Shown here piece after piece: positions 19,298-27,418 of a DNA stretch of 64,000 nucleotides. How positions within the stretch are numbered: position 1 is the stretch's first letter; each line of letters opens with the position of its first letter. The DNA lies in the NCBI GenBank assembly GCA_901472505.1, contig LR590468.1:558001-622000 (forward strand). Reading direction: 5' to 3'. Both the position numbers and the translations under genes were made by a program. The DNA comes from Proteus vulgaris (GTDB lineage Bacteria > Pseudomonadota > Gammaproteobacteria > Enterobacterales > Enterobacteriaceae). The notes below the pieces were generated by a model. That model did not search any database and had not been told where the DNA came from. It saw only the letters and a program-made list of their open reading frames with translations.

Positions 19298-20315
19298 TTA
19301 TTTCAGATAACCATTTGGGTTTTGTAACTGCCAACGCCAAGCATCAGCGGCCATATCATCAATTGAACGAATTGCTTTCCAGTGCAAATCTTTCTCTGCT
19401 TTTGCGGGGCTTGACCAACATTCAGCAATATCACCAGGGCGACGAGCTTGTAATTGATAAGGGATAGGTTTACCACTGGCTTTACGAAATGCTTCAATCA
19501 TTTCAATCACACTCGTACCATTACCCGTTCCTAAATTATAAATATGTAGACCCGCTTTTTTTGCCTAATACATTTAATGCTGCGATGTGGCCATCAGCCA
19601 GATCCATAACATGAATATAATCACGAACACCTGTACCGTCTTTTGTTGGGTAGTCATTACCAAACACAGCAACGTGTTCACGACGGCCAATAGCGACTTG
19701 AGAAATATATGGCGTTAAATTGTTAGGAATACCTTTAGGATCTTCTCCCATTGTGCCTGATGGATGGGCACCAACAGGATTAAAGTAACGTAGTAAACTG
19801 ATAGACCAGCTTTCATCAGCAACATATAAGTCAGATAAAATGCGCTCAACCATATATTTACTAGTACCATAAGGATTGGTTGTGCCACCAACAGGTGAAT
19901 CTTCTGTAATAGGTACAGATTGCGGATCGCCATAAACCGTTGCTGACGAGCTAAAAATAAGACTTTTTACACCTGCATCTCGCATGCAACGGACTAACAC
20001 CAATGTGCCATTAACATTGTTGTCATAATATTCAATCGGCTTTTGAACAGATTCACCGACTGCTTTCAATCCCGCAAAATGAATAACAGATTGAATAGTA
20101 TGTTTAGCAAAAATTGATGCTAATAATTGATCATCACGAATATCACCGTTATAGAACAGTGGACGTTTACCGGTTAATGCCTCAACACGGTTAAGTACTT
20201 CTTCATTCGCATTGCTAAGATTATCTAAAATAATCGGGGTCATACCAGCATCAATCATTTGTACGCACGTATGACTACCGATATATCCCATACCACCTGT
20301 CACTAAAATTTCCAC
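19298..20315 (-). CDS. galE: UDP-glucose 4-epimerase, frame split by one extra base
   Basis: GalE interconverts UDP-galactose and UDP-glucose using bound NAD. The short-chain dehydrogenase start [19 protein letters not shown] carries the GxxGxxG motif; SSSATVYG and YGTSKYMVE give the catalytic Ser and YxxxK, and [14 protein letters not shown] and [18 protein letters not shown] are GalE hallmarks. The frame breaks at T7 (19556-19562, plus strand). With one base fewer the product is 338 residues, exactly the E. coli length. I start at GTG 20315, five bases after AGAGG; GTG 20321 is an alternative. It is first in the galETKM group, behind a perfect GalR operator. Confidence 0.92.
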
Positions 20316-20424
20316 ATTCACCTCTTTTGATTCAATCCAAAGGAAAAGCGCAAGACGGTTTCTGTTCACTGACACAGAGTTTAACAAGATCAACAAAATG
20401 ATTTCGTGATCAAACCGACATTTA

Positions 20425-20440
20425 GTGTAAACGTTTACAC
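20425..20440 (-). promoter_or_regulatory. Perfect GalR/GalS operator upstream of galE
   Basis: GTGTAAACGTTTACAC is a perfect 16-base palindrome and fits the E. coli GalR/GalS consensus GTGKAANCGNTTNCAC at all positions. It lies 110 bases before the galE start codon. Confidence 0.85.
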
Positions 20441-20453
20441 TCTTTTCGCACAC

Positions 20454-20882
20454 ACTTATATTTTATAAAAATCTTAGTTTAGAACTGTATTACAGCAAGT
20501 TAATAAAATGCGTAATACATTCCACCTCGTTACGACAAAAAACAACACCCATTCAAAGTAAACGATTACATTCAAATTAATCCGTTAATTGCATGATAAA
20601 ACTGACATTCAATACGTTTTATCATACCTTATTAAGGTCGCCACTAATATGTTTAAGCGGAGGAAGAACACTCTCCTCTAAATAATTCTAGGAAAAAATA
20701 ATCAACAATTACATATAATAAGTACTATTAATAAACACCATGAATATGTACTCTAAATAATTCAAGTCACAGCTAGGCGACAAGTGAATGAGTCACTAGA
20801 AGCACACATGAATATGTGACTGGTGCGAGTGAACGCAGTCAACAAGGCGGAGGTTTGAAGTATGACGAGTATGGAGAACATT
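20454..20882. other. Divergent intergenic region between galE and ghrB
   Basis: Apart from the second GalR-like site at 20556-20571 I see no gene or RNA. It must carry the promoters of galETKM (leftward) and ghrB (rightward). Confidence 0.45.
20556..20571 (-). promoter_or_regulatory. Second GalR/GalS-like operator upstream of galE
   Basis: AAGTAAACGATTACAT matches the palindrome core (GTAAACG-TTAC). Its centre lies 131 bases from the perfect operator, a layout like the paired external and internal gal operators of E. coli. Confidence 0.55.
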
Positions 20883-21842
20883 ATGAAACCGATTGTCTTG
20901 CTCTACCAAGATCTTCCCGAAAAACTGTATAAAAAACTCTCTAACTTTGCTGACATCAAACAATTTAACAGACTCTCTTTAGACTCTAATGATTTCCGTT
21001 CAGCACTTTCCAATGCTTCTGGATTACTCGGTGCTGGTGGCAATATTGATAAAAACTTTATAGACCATGCCCCTCATTTAAAAGTTGTTTCAACGGTTTC
21101 GGTTGGCTATGACAATGTTGATGTTAACGCATTAACCGCGCGCAATATTAAGTTAATGCACACACCGACAGTTTTAACAGATACCGTTGCCGACACCATG
21201 ATGGCATTAGTGCTCGCAGTCTCAAGACGTATCCCTGAACTCGCAGATAATATTAAAAAAGGTTTATGGGTTAAAAGTATCACACCAGACTGGTACGGTA
21301 CTGATGTTCATCACAAAACCATGGGTATTATTGGAATGGGGCGAATTGGTAACGCATTAGCACAGCGCGCACACTTCGGTTTTAACATGAATATTCTTTA
21401 TCACTCACGGACAGAATATACTGATATTAATGATCGTTTTGATGCCCAATATTGCGATTTAGATACATTACTACAGCAATCTGATTTTGTGTGTATCACC
21501 TTACCATTAACACCTGAAACACATCATTTAATCAGTCAAAATCAATTATCAATGATGAAATCCGATGCTTATTTAATTAATGCCGGCAGAGGCGCTGTCG
21601 TTGACGAAATTGCATTAATTAATGCATTAGAACAAAAAGAGATTGCAGGCGCTGGGCTTGACGTTTTTGAAACAGAGCCTCTATCTTCATCGTCACCTTT
21701 ATTAGCTATGAAAAATGTGGTTGCCGTTCCACATATTGGTTCTGCAACAAAAGAGACTCGCTACGCTATGGCTGAATGTGCGGTAGATAATCTGATCGCA
21801 GCACTGTGTGATAACGTAAAAGTAAACTGCGTTAATTTCTAA
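20883..21842 (+). CDS. ghrB: Glyoxylate/hydroxypyruvate reductase B (2-ketoaldonate reductase)
   Basis: GhrB is a cytoplasmic NAD(P)H-dependent 2-hydroxyacid dehydrogenase that reduces glyoxylate, hydroxypyruvate and 2-keto-gluconate. Motifs include [15 protein letters not shown], the Rossmann segment [23 protein letters not shown], the catalytic Arg-region [10 protein letters not shown] and the His in [30 protein letters not shown] [15 protein letters not shown] is a GhrB-specific match. From the ATG at 20883, nine bases after GGAGAAC-type ribosome binding sequence, it has 319 residues (E. coli 324). A bidirectional terminator follows. Confidence 0.92.
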   Translation: MKPIVLLYQDLPEKLYKKLSNFADIKQFNRLSLDSNDFRSALSNASGLLGAGGNIDKNFIDHAPHLKVVSTVSVGYDNVDVNALTARNIKLMHTPTVLTDTVADTMMALVLAVSRRIPELADNIKKGLWVKSITPDWYGTDVHHKTMGIIGMGRIGNALAQRAHFGFNMNILYHSRTEYTDINDRFDAQYCDLDTLLQQSDFVCITLPLTPETHHLISQNQLSMMKSDAYLINAGRGAVVDEIALINALEQKEIAGAGLDVFETEPLSSSSPLLAMKNVVAVPHIGSATKETRYAMAECAVDNLIAALCDNVKVNCVNF

Positions 21843-21869
21843 AGTAATAAGCTGTTCTTTTTGAAGTAC

Positions 21870-21906
21870 AAAAAAAGGTAATGAAAATCTATCATTACCT
21901 TTTTTA
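21870..21906. terminator. Bidirectional terminator between ghrB and the CDF transporter gene
   Basis: AAAAAAGGTAATG pairs with CATTACCTTTTTT around a 9-base loop, giving U-tracts on both strands. The two genes are convergent. Confidence 0.8.
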
Positions 21907-21924
21907 TTGTATTCTCAAATTCAT

Positions 21925-22839
21925 TTAAGCTGGATCGACATGTGCCATCACACTTAATATCTGTTTATTTTGTAAAACATTATTACGAGCACTGACTACA
22001 ATGTCATGACTTTCACTAACAGTGAGTTCACCTTTTATTTCAAGGTGCACATCAACCAATAAGTAATCCCCTGAACGACGCGTTTTTAAATCATGCACGC
22101 CTTGCACACCTGGTGTTGAAATAAGAATCTGTTTAATTTCTTCCAGTGTTTCTTCATCCGCTCCTCTATCCATTAAATCTTGCAATGCTTGATAAGTAAA
22201 ACGCCATCCCATACGCCCTACAAATAAACCTACGATTAGCGCAGCAAGAGGGTCAAAGAATTTAAATCCAGCAAGGCTACCAATAATACCAATCGCAACA
22301 ACCAGTGAAGAGGCAGCATCCGAGCGCGCATGCCAAGCATTCGCGGCTAACATATTCGAATCCACTTTTTTCGCGACACTCAGCATATAACGAAATAGCC
22401 CTTCTTTGGTAGCTAAGGCTAATAAAGCGACATACAATGCGACACGATGAACTTCAGGAATAGTTGATGGATCTAAAATTTTATGGATTGCAGAAACCAC
22501 CATACCTAAACCAACAATTAATAAAATAGTCCCAAGAATAAGCGAAGCCGCATTTTCATAACGAAAATGACCATAGGGGTGATCGGCATCAGGTTGTTTC
22601 TGACTGCCTTTATTGGCAATTAAAACAACAAAGTCAGCAATAAGATCAGAAAGTGAGTGAATACCATCAGCAATTAAACCTTGTGAGTGTGAAAAAAAGC
22701 CCACGGTAATTTGCCAAATAGATAAAACGATATTAACAAAAACACTTACTAACGTGCTTTTTTTAGCTGCTTTGAATTTTTCAGACTGTATATTATCAGC
22801 CTGCTCCAACTCAATATCATCAATGTGATTATGTGTCAT
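21925..22839 (-). CDS. Cation diffusion facilitator (CDF) metal efflux protein
   Basis: This inner-membrane antiporter exports divalent metal ions. It has six membrane helices with the CDF metal-site motifs LIADGIHSLSDLIADFVVL (HxxxD of helix 2) and NAWHARSDAASSLVV (HxxxD of helix 5), and a cytoplasmic C-terminal domain (VQGVHDLKTRRSGDYLLVDVHLEI and the ending VMAHVDPA). I start it at 22839 (MTHNHIDDIE), 304 residues; the frame is open to 22902, but those residues look like leader. It is FieF/MMT-like; whether it moves iron, zinc or manganese cannot be told, though a Fur-like site lies upstream. Confidence 0.87.
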   Translation of the reverse strand: MTHNHIDDIELEQADNIQSEKFKAAKKSTLVSVFVNIVLSIWQITVGFFSHSQGLIADGIHSLSDLIADFVVLIANKGSQKQPDADHPYGHFRYENAASLILGTILLIVGLGMVVSAIHKILDPSTIPEVHRVALYVALLALATKEGLFRYMLSVAKKVDSNMLAANAWHARSDAASSLVVAIGIIGSLAGFKFFDPLAALIVGLFVGRMGWRFTYQALQDLMDRGADEETLEEIKQILISTPGVQGVHDLKTRRSGDYLLVDVHLEIKGELTVSESHDIVVSARNNVLQNKQILSVMAHVDPA

Positions 22840-22902
22840 AATAATAATCTTATTTGGTTTTAAATAGCCTACTCTATTTATAATAGATAAATAGAGTTCC
22901 AC

Positions 22903-23375
22903 AGGTTATTTCAGGTTCCATAACTCATTGGTGAGGATAAAGAACGACTCTGAATAACAATCCAGTTTAGGGACTAAGATTGCTGTCCAGACATCATATT
23001 GAGATGTCATTGCCTATCAATATGCCATATTTTACTCTTTATGTCTCTTATTTTTATCAATAAAATCTTATAGATACAGAACAATAATATAATTGATAAT
23101 CATTCTTTTATGCATTTTCTATCTTTAATAAGAAAGAAGGATCTTATTTTTTTAATACGGTATTATTAATTTCTTTTCTGTCAGTGAGTTAAAGTGTATA
23201 ACTTATTTTAATTATATTATTAATATTATTTCATCCTGTTCTTACTTTTTAATGATTAAGAATATAAAGTAGTAAATAATCATTCTCACTCTTATTTAGA
23301 ACACAGATCACAGCTATTTTTTACGATTAAGCGATAATAGTAAATATTTTAAACTAACGCTAAGTGAGGTTTGTA
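22903..23375. other. AT-rich divergent intergenic region with Fur-like sites
   Basis: No gene is supported. Two Fur-like sequences occur: TTGATAATCATTCTT near 23095-23109, and AATAATCATTCTCA near 23276-23289. The region carries the promoters of the CDF transporter and the universal stress protein gene. Confidence 0.4.
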
Positions 23376-23813
23376 ATGTATAAGAAAATCCTAGTTCCCA
23401 TTGATATTTTAGAAGATGAACTTTCTCAGGAACTGATCGCTCACATTGAACAAATTGCAAAGGTGGGTAAACCAGAGATCCACTTCCTCACCGTTATCCC
23501 TAACGCTGAACTTTTCTTTGGTATTGAGTTTGCGGCTATTCCTGAAAAATTCAAAGATTCATCTGAACGCACTCGCCTTGCTTTTGTAGCACTACAAGAA
23601 ATGATTAAAGATGCAAAAATTCCAGATGAACAAATTGTATGTAATGTGGGTGTCGGTAATGCAAAAGATGAAATTTTAGAATATGCCCGTCACATTGATG
23701 CTGATTTAATCGCTATTGCTTCGCATCGACCTAATGTTTCCTCTTACTTATTGGGCTCAACTGCGTCATCTATTGTGCGCCATGCAAAAATGTCAGTTTT
23801 AGTTATCCGTTAA
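23376..23813 (+). CDS. Universal stress protein (UspF/UspG type)
   Basis: This 145-residue single UspA-domain cytoplasmic protein starts MYKKILVPIDILEDELSQ. It keeps the ATP-binding loop in modified form, DADLIAIASHRPNVSSYLLGSTASSIVRHAKMSVLVIR (G-2x-G-9x-G-S/T class). It is expected to bind nucleotide and accumulate in stress; a specific job is not known. The ATG at 23376 has GAGG six bases before it, better than an upstream GTG at 23364. It is single and followed by a terminator. Confidence 0.88.
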   Translation: MYKKILVPIDILEDELSQELIAHIEQIAKVGKPEIHFLTVIPNAELFFGIEFAAIPEKFKDSSERTRLAFVALQEMIKDAKIPDEQIVCNVGVGNAKDEILEYARHIDADLIAIASHRPNVSSYLLGSTASSIVRHAKMSVLVIR

Positions 23814-23836
23814 TCTTTATTAGCTTAAATAACAAC

Positions 23837-23870
23837 AAAGCCCTTAGTCTTAACAACAAAGGGCTTTTTA
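23837..23870 (+). terminator. Terminator after the universal stress protein gene
   Basis: AAAGCCCTT pairs with AAGGGCTTT, followed by TTTAAT. Confidence 0.75.
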
Positions 23871-23891
23871 ATGACCTAAATATACAGACCG

Positions 23892-24371
23892 TTATTTTTT
23901 AACTGAATTTTGAATAGTATCAGCAACAGACCAAACACGGTATTTCACATCAACATCTTTCGGCGCATAAACGACTATAGGTAATTTGCTGTTATAACGA
24001 ATAAAGGCATCAGAACCTAAATTAGCCTGTACAAAAGCCTCTTTTTTCGTATTATCTGGACATCCCATCATGGTAGACATTGGGCCATTTAAATCTCCCA
24101 CAACATAATAACTATAGCCCCAACCTTCTAAATTCTTTTCATCAAGCTCAGCACCAAACCACTGATGGTTACAATCTACTTTTTGCTCTTTACCAACAAT
24201 TAGCTCAACTTGATAATTGCTTTCATTATCTTTTTTCTCTAACTCGATAACATGACGAACTTGATTTTCTTGAGCCTTAGGATAAGGTGCAACTTTATCT
24301 AAACTGTCGGTAGCTTGTGCACACGCAGATAAAGACATTGCGGCTACTAAAGATAATATTACTTTGTTCAT
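23892..24371 (-). CDS. eco: Ecotin, periplasmic serine protease inhibitor
   Basis: Ecotin is a dimeric periplasmic inhibitor of trypsin-fold serine proteases, including those of the host. The 159-residue precursor matches E. coli ecotin throughout: DKVAPYPKAQENQVRHVIEL, GWGYSYYVVGDLNGPMSTMMGCPDN with the Met P1 reactive site, and the end YNSKLPIVVYAPKDVDVKYRVWS. The two Cys of the conserved disulfide are kept (VDCN and MGCPD). The start at 24371 lies just after GGAGAG. Unusually the signal peptide ends LSLSACAQA, which satisfies a lipobox (LSAC) as well as a signal peptidase I site (AQA). Confidence 0.92.
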   Translation of the reverse strand: MNKVILSLVAAMSLSACAQATDSLDKVAPYPKAQENQVRHVIELEKKDNESNYQVELIVGKEQKVDCNHQWFGAELDEKNLEGWGYSYYVVGDLNGPMSTMMGCPDNTKKEAFVQANLGSDAFIRYNSKLPIVVYAPKDVDVKYRVWSVADTIQNSVKK

Positions 24372-24636
24372 CACTCTCTCCATATTTACAGCGAACACTT
24401 CGCCGTTAACAAAATTATTCAGATGTTTTATATTACTCGTTATCCGAATACTAATATTTTTAGTGTTTGAATGCTAACATCTTAGTAAATAATACTATGA
24501 GTGGATAATTCTGAATGTTTTAAAAAGAAAAATCACGTTTTTTCATGAAATGTAAATTTGTGATGCTCTACCATGCAGATAACCAATCTATGATTATACT
24601 GAAATAGAGACCCAATTTCTTTTCATAGGAGGTTAT

Positions 24637-24852
24637 ATGTTCTCAGATCAACAATCCCTTGTTTCTCAATTAAGAAATAGTGATCCCCGCTTTGAAGCTC
24701 TCTACGATAAACATCATCGACTCGATCAAGAAATTGCTAAACTAGAAGGTCCAAACGGAGCTGGCTATAACGACGAAGTTGCCAAACTAAAAAAAGAAAA
24801 GCTTCACCTTAAAGATGAAATGCAAAAAATACTTCAGCGAAGTGAAAAATAA
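24637..24852 (+). CDS. YdcH-like DUF465 small protein
   Basis: This 71-residue, highly charged, helical protein reads through RFEALYDKHHRLDQEIAKLEGPNG and then VAKLKKEKLHLKDEMQKIL. That is the DUF465 (YdcH/SlyX-like) coiled-coil hairpin. It is cytoplasmic and of unknown function. The ATG is preceded by AGGAGG. A terminator follows 10 bases after the stop codon. Confidence 0.85.
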   Translation: MFSDQQSLVSQLRNSDPRFEALYDKHHRLDQEIAKLEGPNGAGYNDEVAKLKKEKLHLKDEMQKILQRSEK

Positions 24853-24862
24853 GGCTCTTTTT

Positions 24863-24890
24863 AAGCGATGATATAATGTCATCGCTTTTT
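24863..24890 (+). terminator. Terminator after the DUF465 gene
   Basis: AAGCGATGA pairs with TCATCGCTT around a seven-base loop, followed by TTT. Confidence 0.75.
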
Positions 24891-24963
24891 ATGATTAAAA
24901 ACAAAGATACCCTCTCATAAAGATGCATAATTAATGTATCTTTTATTTTTTAGGGTACTCAAT

Positions 24964-25203
24964 ATGTCATCAATACATGGTCATGAAGTTTTACAAATGA
25001 TCCTTTCTTCAGAGACTGCATTTACTAAAACATCGCTAATTGATGCTATCCATAAACAATTCGGCAATGACTCACGTTTTCATACGTGCTCAGCTGAAAA
25101 TATGACAGCGACTGAATTAGTTGATTTCTTAGAAAGGAAAGGTAAATTTATTCCAGCAGAGGGGGGATTTACAACGAGTGAAAATAAGATTTGTCATCAT
25201 TGA
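24964..25203 (+). CDS. YecH-family metal-binding protein (DUF2492)
   Basis: This 79-residue protein begins MSSIHGHEVLQMIL and shows the family features HGHEVL, FGNDSRFHTCSAENMTATELVDFLERKGKFIP and a terminal CHH cluster. Conserved His and Cys residues suggest metal binding. Function is unknown. I start at the ATG at 24964; upstream in-frame codons to 24934 are not family-like. Confidence 0.85.
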   Translation: MSSIHGHEVLQMILSSETAFTKTSLIDAIHKQFGNDSRFHTCSAENMTATELVDFLERKGKFIPAEGGFTTSENKICHH

Positions 25204-25335
25204 TAGATATACAGTTTTAAAACCCGATTGCCAGTGATTTCCTTTTCTATGTCATTGGCTTTTTATATAAACAAGTAAAAAGCCAATTCATTCTGACAAT
25301 CGTAATTACTTTATTTACTAAATTTTTGCTGCACT

Positions 25336-25581
25336 TTATTCATCGTCTGTTTGCAACCAACCATCATCTTCCCAAACACTTTGAATAAGTTCCATAATAT
25401 GTTCATGCTTAGTTTCATCTTTTATGCCTGTGACTTGAATTGAGTTCATGCTACTAAAGGCAATACGAAACTGCATATCTGGATATTCTGGAATGATCTT
25501 TTTTCTCAGTTCGTGTTCTAAGAGCGGAAATAATGAGTCAGTTATCTTAGATTGTTTATTAAATAAAATTTCCACACGCAT
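25336..25581 (-). CDS. dinI: DinI-family SOS protein
   Basis: This small protein of 81 residues has the DinI-like layout: MRVEILFNKQSKI at the start, a two-helix core and SMNSIQVTGIKDETKHEHIMELIQSVWEDDGW, matching the SVIGATKEDKQRISEILQETWE region of E. coli DinI. DinI binds RecA filaments and modulates LexA and UmuD cleavage. A perfect-looking LexA box lies 27-43 bases upstream, confirming SOS control. I start at the ATG at 25581; the frame is open to 25593. A DinI paralogue with altered role cannot be excluded. Confidence 0.85.
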   Translation of the reverse strand: MRVEILFNKQSKITDSLFPLLEHELRKKIIPEYPDMQFRIAFSSMNSIQVTGIKDETKHEHIMELIQSVWEDDGWLQTDDE

Positions 25582-25608
25582 TGGTTTCACCATTTAAAGG
25601 CAAATAGA

Positions 25609-25624
25609 CTGTATATAAATACAG
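25609..25624 (-). promoter_or_regulatory. LexA (SOS) box upstream of dinI
   Basis: CTGTATATAAATACAG keeps both invariant CTGT and ACAG halves with an AT-rich core, as in high-affinity SOS boxes. Confidence 0.88.
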
Positions 25625-25718
25625 TATTATATTCTAAGAAAAAAGAAAAGGCTTTTTGACAAAATTTTTTATGATCACGCATTAAATAATATTTTAGCGT
25701 CTCTATCAGCTTAATAGT

Positions 25719-25741
25719 AAGATGTATAATAAATGCAACTT
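25719..25741 (+). promoter_or_regulatory. NsrR-like operator overlapping a -10 element
   Basis: The site reads AAGATGTAT, five bases, ATGCAACTT. It matches the NsrR inverted repeat (AAGATGYAT / ATRCATCTT) with one difference. A perfect TATAAT -10 hexamer lies inside it at 25725-25730, 31 bases before the ygbA ATG. Confidence 0.7.
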
Positions 25742-25760
25742 ATTGCTAAGAGAGAAGAAT

Positions 25761-26111
25761 ATGTCAGGTAAAAGAATATATCGTGAGAAAAAAACCATTC
25801 AAAAGATGGTTTCTCTTTATGCCAATTCACACCCTGAGGCCACTCCTGATTACTATCAAAAATTAGTCGATTACGCCTATAACCGATTAGATAAATGTCG
25901 TTATGGTGAAGATAAACCAGCCTGTAAACAGTGCCCTATCCATTGTTATCAACCCATAAAAAGAGAAGCAATGAAACAAATCATGCGTTGGGCTGGCCCT
26001 AGGATGTTAATTTATCACCCAATTTTAGCAATACGTCATCTTATTGATGATAAAAAGCCTGTGCCTCCACTTCCTGAAAAAAAACGCACTATTCGTTCAA
26101 CTAAAAAGTGA
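25761..26111 (+). CDS. ygbA: YgbA, nitrous oxide-stimulated promoter family protein
   Basis: This 116-residue protein matches E. coli YgbA: KRIYREKKTIQKMVSLYANSH, then YAYNRLDKCRYGEDKPACKQCPIHCYQP with a CxxCPxHCY cysteine cluster, and RWAGPRMLIYHPILAIRHLID. E. coli ygbA is part of the NsrR nitric-oxide regulon and helps growth in nitrosative stress. The NsrR-like operator just upstream agrees. The ATG at 25761 follows AGAGAAG; the frame opens at 25722 inside the operator, so the shorter start is preferred. Its last 11 bases overlap the convergent GNAT gene. Confidence 0.9.
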   Translation: MSGKRIYREKKTIQKMVSLYANSHPEATPDYYQKLVDYAYNRLDKCRYGEDKPACKQCPIHCYQPIKREAMKQIMRWAGPRMLIYHPILAIRHLIDDKKPVPPLPEKKRTIRSTKK

Positions 26112-26646
26112 AATCAGATTTTTTCAATCGATATAAAACATGTTCAGCTAAAGGGTGGGTTTGATCTAATTCAGGATGAAAGAAGTTATCAGATTGATGC
26201 ATACCTAATTTTTGCATCACTCCTTGAGAAGGGAGATTCAAAACGGCGGTAAAAGCAACAACCTCCTCTAATCTCAGCGTCTCAAACGCAAATTTAAATA
26301 CCGCTAAAGCAGCTTCATAGGTATATCCCTTACGCCAATACTTTTTCGCAAGACGCCAACCTATTTCTACACAAGGGCTAAAAGGCAAAGATGCTATTGG
26401 AATATTTAGTCCTACAAAACCAATAAACTCTTGTGTCTCTTTTAATTCAACAGCCCACATTCCCCAACCATTTTGCTGAATAAATTTTTCACGGATAGTC
26501 TCAACCATATTATCACTTTCTGATTGAGATAATATACGTGGGAAATAGCGCATTACTTCAGGAGAAGAGTTAATTTCAGAAAAAAATGGCGCTTTATCAC
26601 TTTCACGCCATTCTCTTAGATGTAGTCTGGGAGTCTCTAAATTCAT
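26101..26646 (-). CDS. GNAT-family N-acetyltransferase (RimJ/RimL type)
   Basis: This 181-residue cytoplasmic enzyme has the start TPRLHLREWRESD and the acetyl-CoA-binding segment EIGWRLAKKYWRKGYTYEAALAVFKFAFE, followed by EVVAFTAVLNLPSQGVMQKLGM. That is the RimJ/RimL GNAT pattern. Substrate (an N-terminal amine or a small molecule) is unknown. It converges on ygbA with an 11-base overlap at the 3' ends. No other operon partner is evident. Confidence 0.85.
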   Translation of the reverse strand: MNLETPRLHLREWRESDKAPFFSEINSSPEVMRYFPRILSQSESDNMVETIREKFIQQNGWGMWAVELKETQEFIGFVGLNIPIASLPFSPCVEIGWRLAKKYWRKGYTYEAALAVFKFAFETLRLEEVVAFTAVLNLPSQGVMQKLGMHQSDNFFHPELDQTHPLAEHVLYRLKKSDFTF

Positions 26647-26728
26647 CGTTATTCTCTATTCATATAAAACTAAAACCATAACGATAAAATAGAATAATAA
26701 ACGAACAATAAAAAGAAAAATAATAACT

Positions 26729-27418
26729 TTATTTTTTGTTTTCTTTTTGTAGATTTTCTACTGGAGCAGTTACTTTATCTTTATTTGTGTTAGCGCTTTC
26801 TTTTATTGAAACAACGCGTTGTTGAGCCACCGATTTAGCTTGATGTTCAACTTGCTCTGATTGTCCAGTGAAAATACCGCCACGTTTAATAGACATACTT
26901 CCACAACGGCTAGTACCTCGTAGCTCACCGTGTTCTAATATATCTAGATTATTTGCTGCACAAATGCCTTTTACAAAACCGTCAATAATAATATCTGGCG
27001 CTGTTAATTCACCTTCTACTTGCCCGGCATGCATAACACGGATAACGCCATCTTTGACATTAATATTTCCTGATACTTTACCCCAAATTTGGATGTCACC
27101 TTCAACATTAATATCGCCTTGAAATACCGTTCCTTTCGCAATAATAGTGTACAACTTTTGCTCTGGCATCGGTTTTTTCTCTTCTGTTATTACTGGTGCA
27201 ACAGGTTCTGCAGTTTTTGGTGTTTCAGTTTTACGACTAAACATAGCAACTTTCTTTAACCTCAACGTCATAGAATAAATAATAATACTAAAAATTAGGA
27301 TAAGGATAATCAAAAACTCGCCAGCCATCTTAGAGCGCCAAAAGGCTATTAATGCAAGAGTCCACATTATCCATATCCCGCTAAATATAATATTTCGCAG
27401 TGTTCGCTTATTCTCCAT
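26729..27418 (-). CDS. ccmA: CcmA, membrane-anchored bactofilin
   Basis: This 229-residue protein has two N-terminal membrane helices (about residues 9-25 and 30-49), a linker, then a bactofilin domain of about 110 residues built of short beta repeats (KGTVFQGDINVEGDIQIWGKVSGNINV and GQVEGELTAPDIIIDGFVKG), then a Lys/Gln-rich tail. CcmA was described in Proteus mirabilis as a membrane protein that affects cell curvature and swarming. Bactofilins polymerise without nucleotide. A strong GGGAGG lies 17 bases before the ATG at 27418, farther than usual, so the start is not fully settled. Confidence 0.88.
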   Translation of the reverse strand: MENKRTLRNIIFSGIWIMWTLALIAFWRSKMAGEFLIILILIFSIIIYSMTLRLKKVAMFSRKTETPKTAEPVAPVITEEKKPMPEQKLYTIIAKGTVFQGDINVEGDIQIWGKVSGNINVKDGVIRVMHAGQVEGELTAPDIIIDGFVKGICAANNLDILEHGELRGTSRCGSMSIKRGGIFTGQSEQVEHQAKSVAQQRVVSIKESANTNKDKVTAPVENLQKENKK

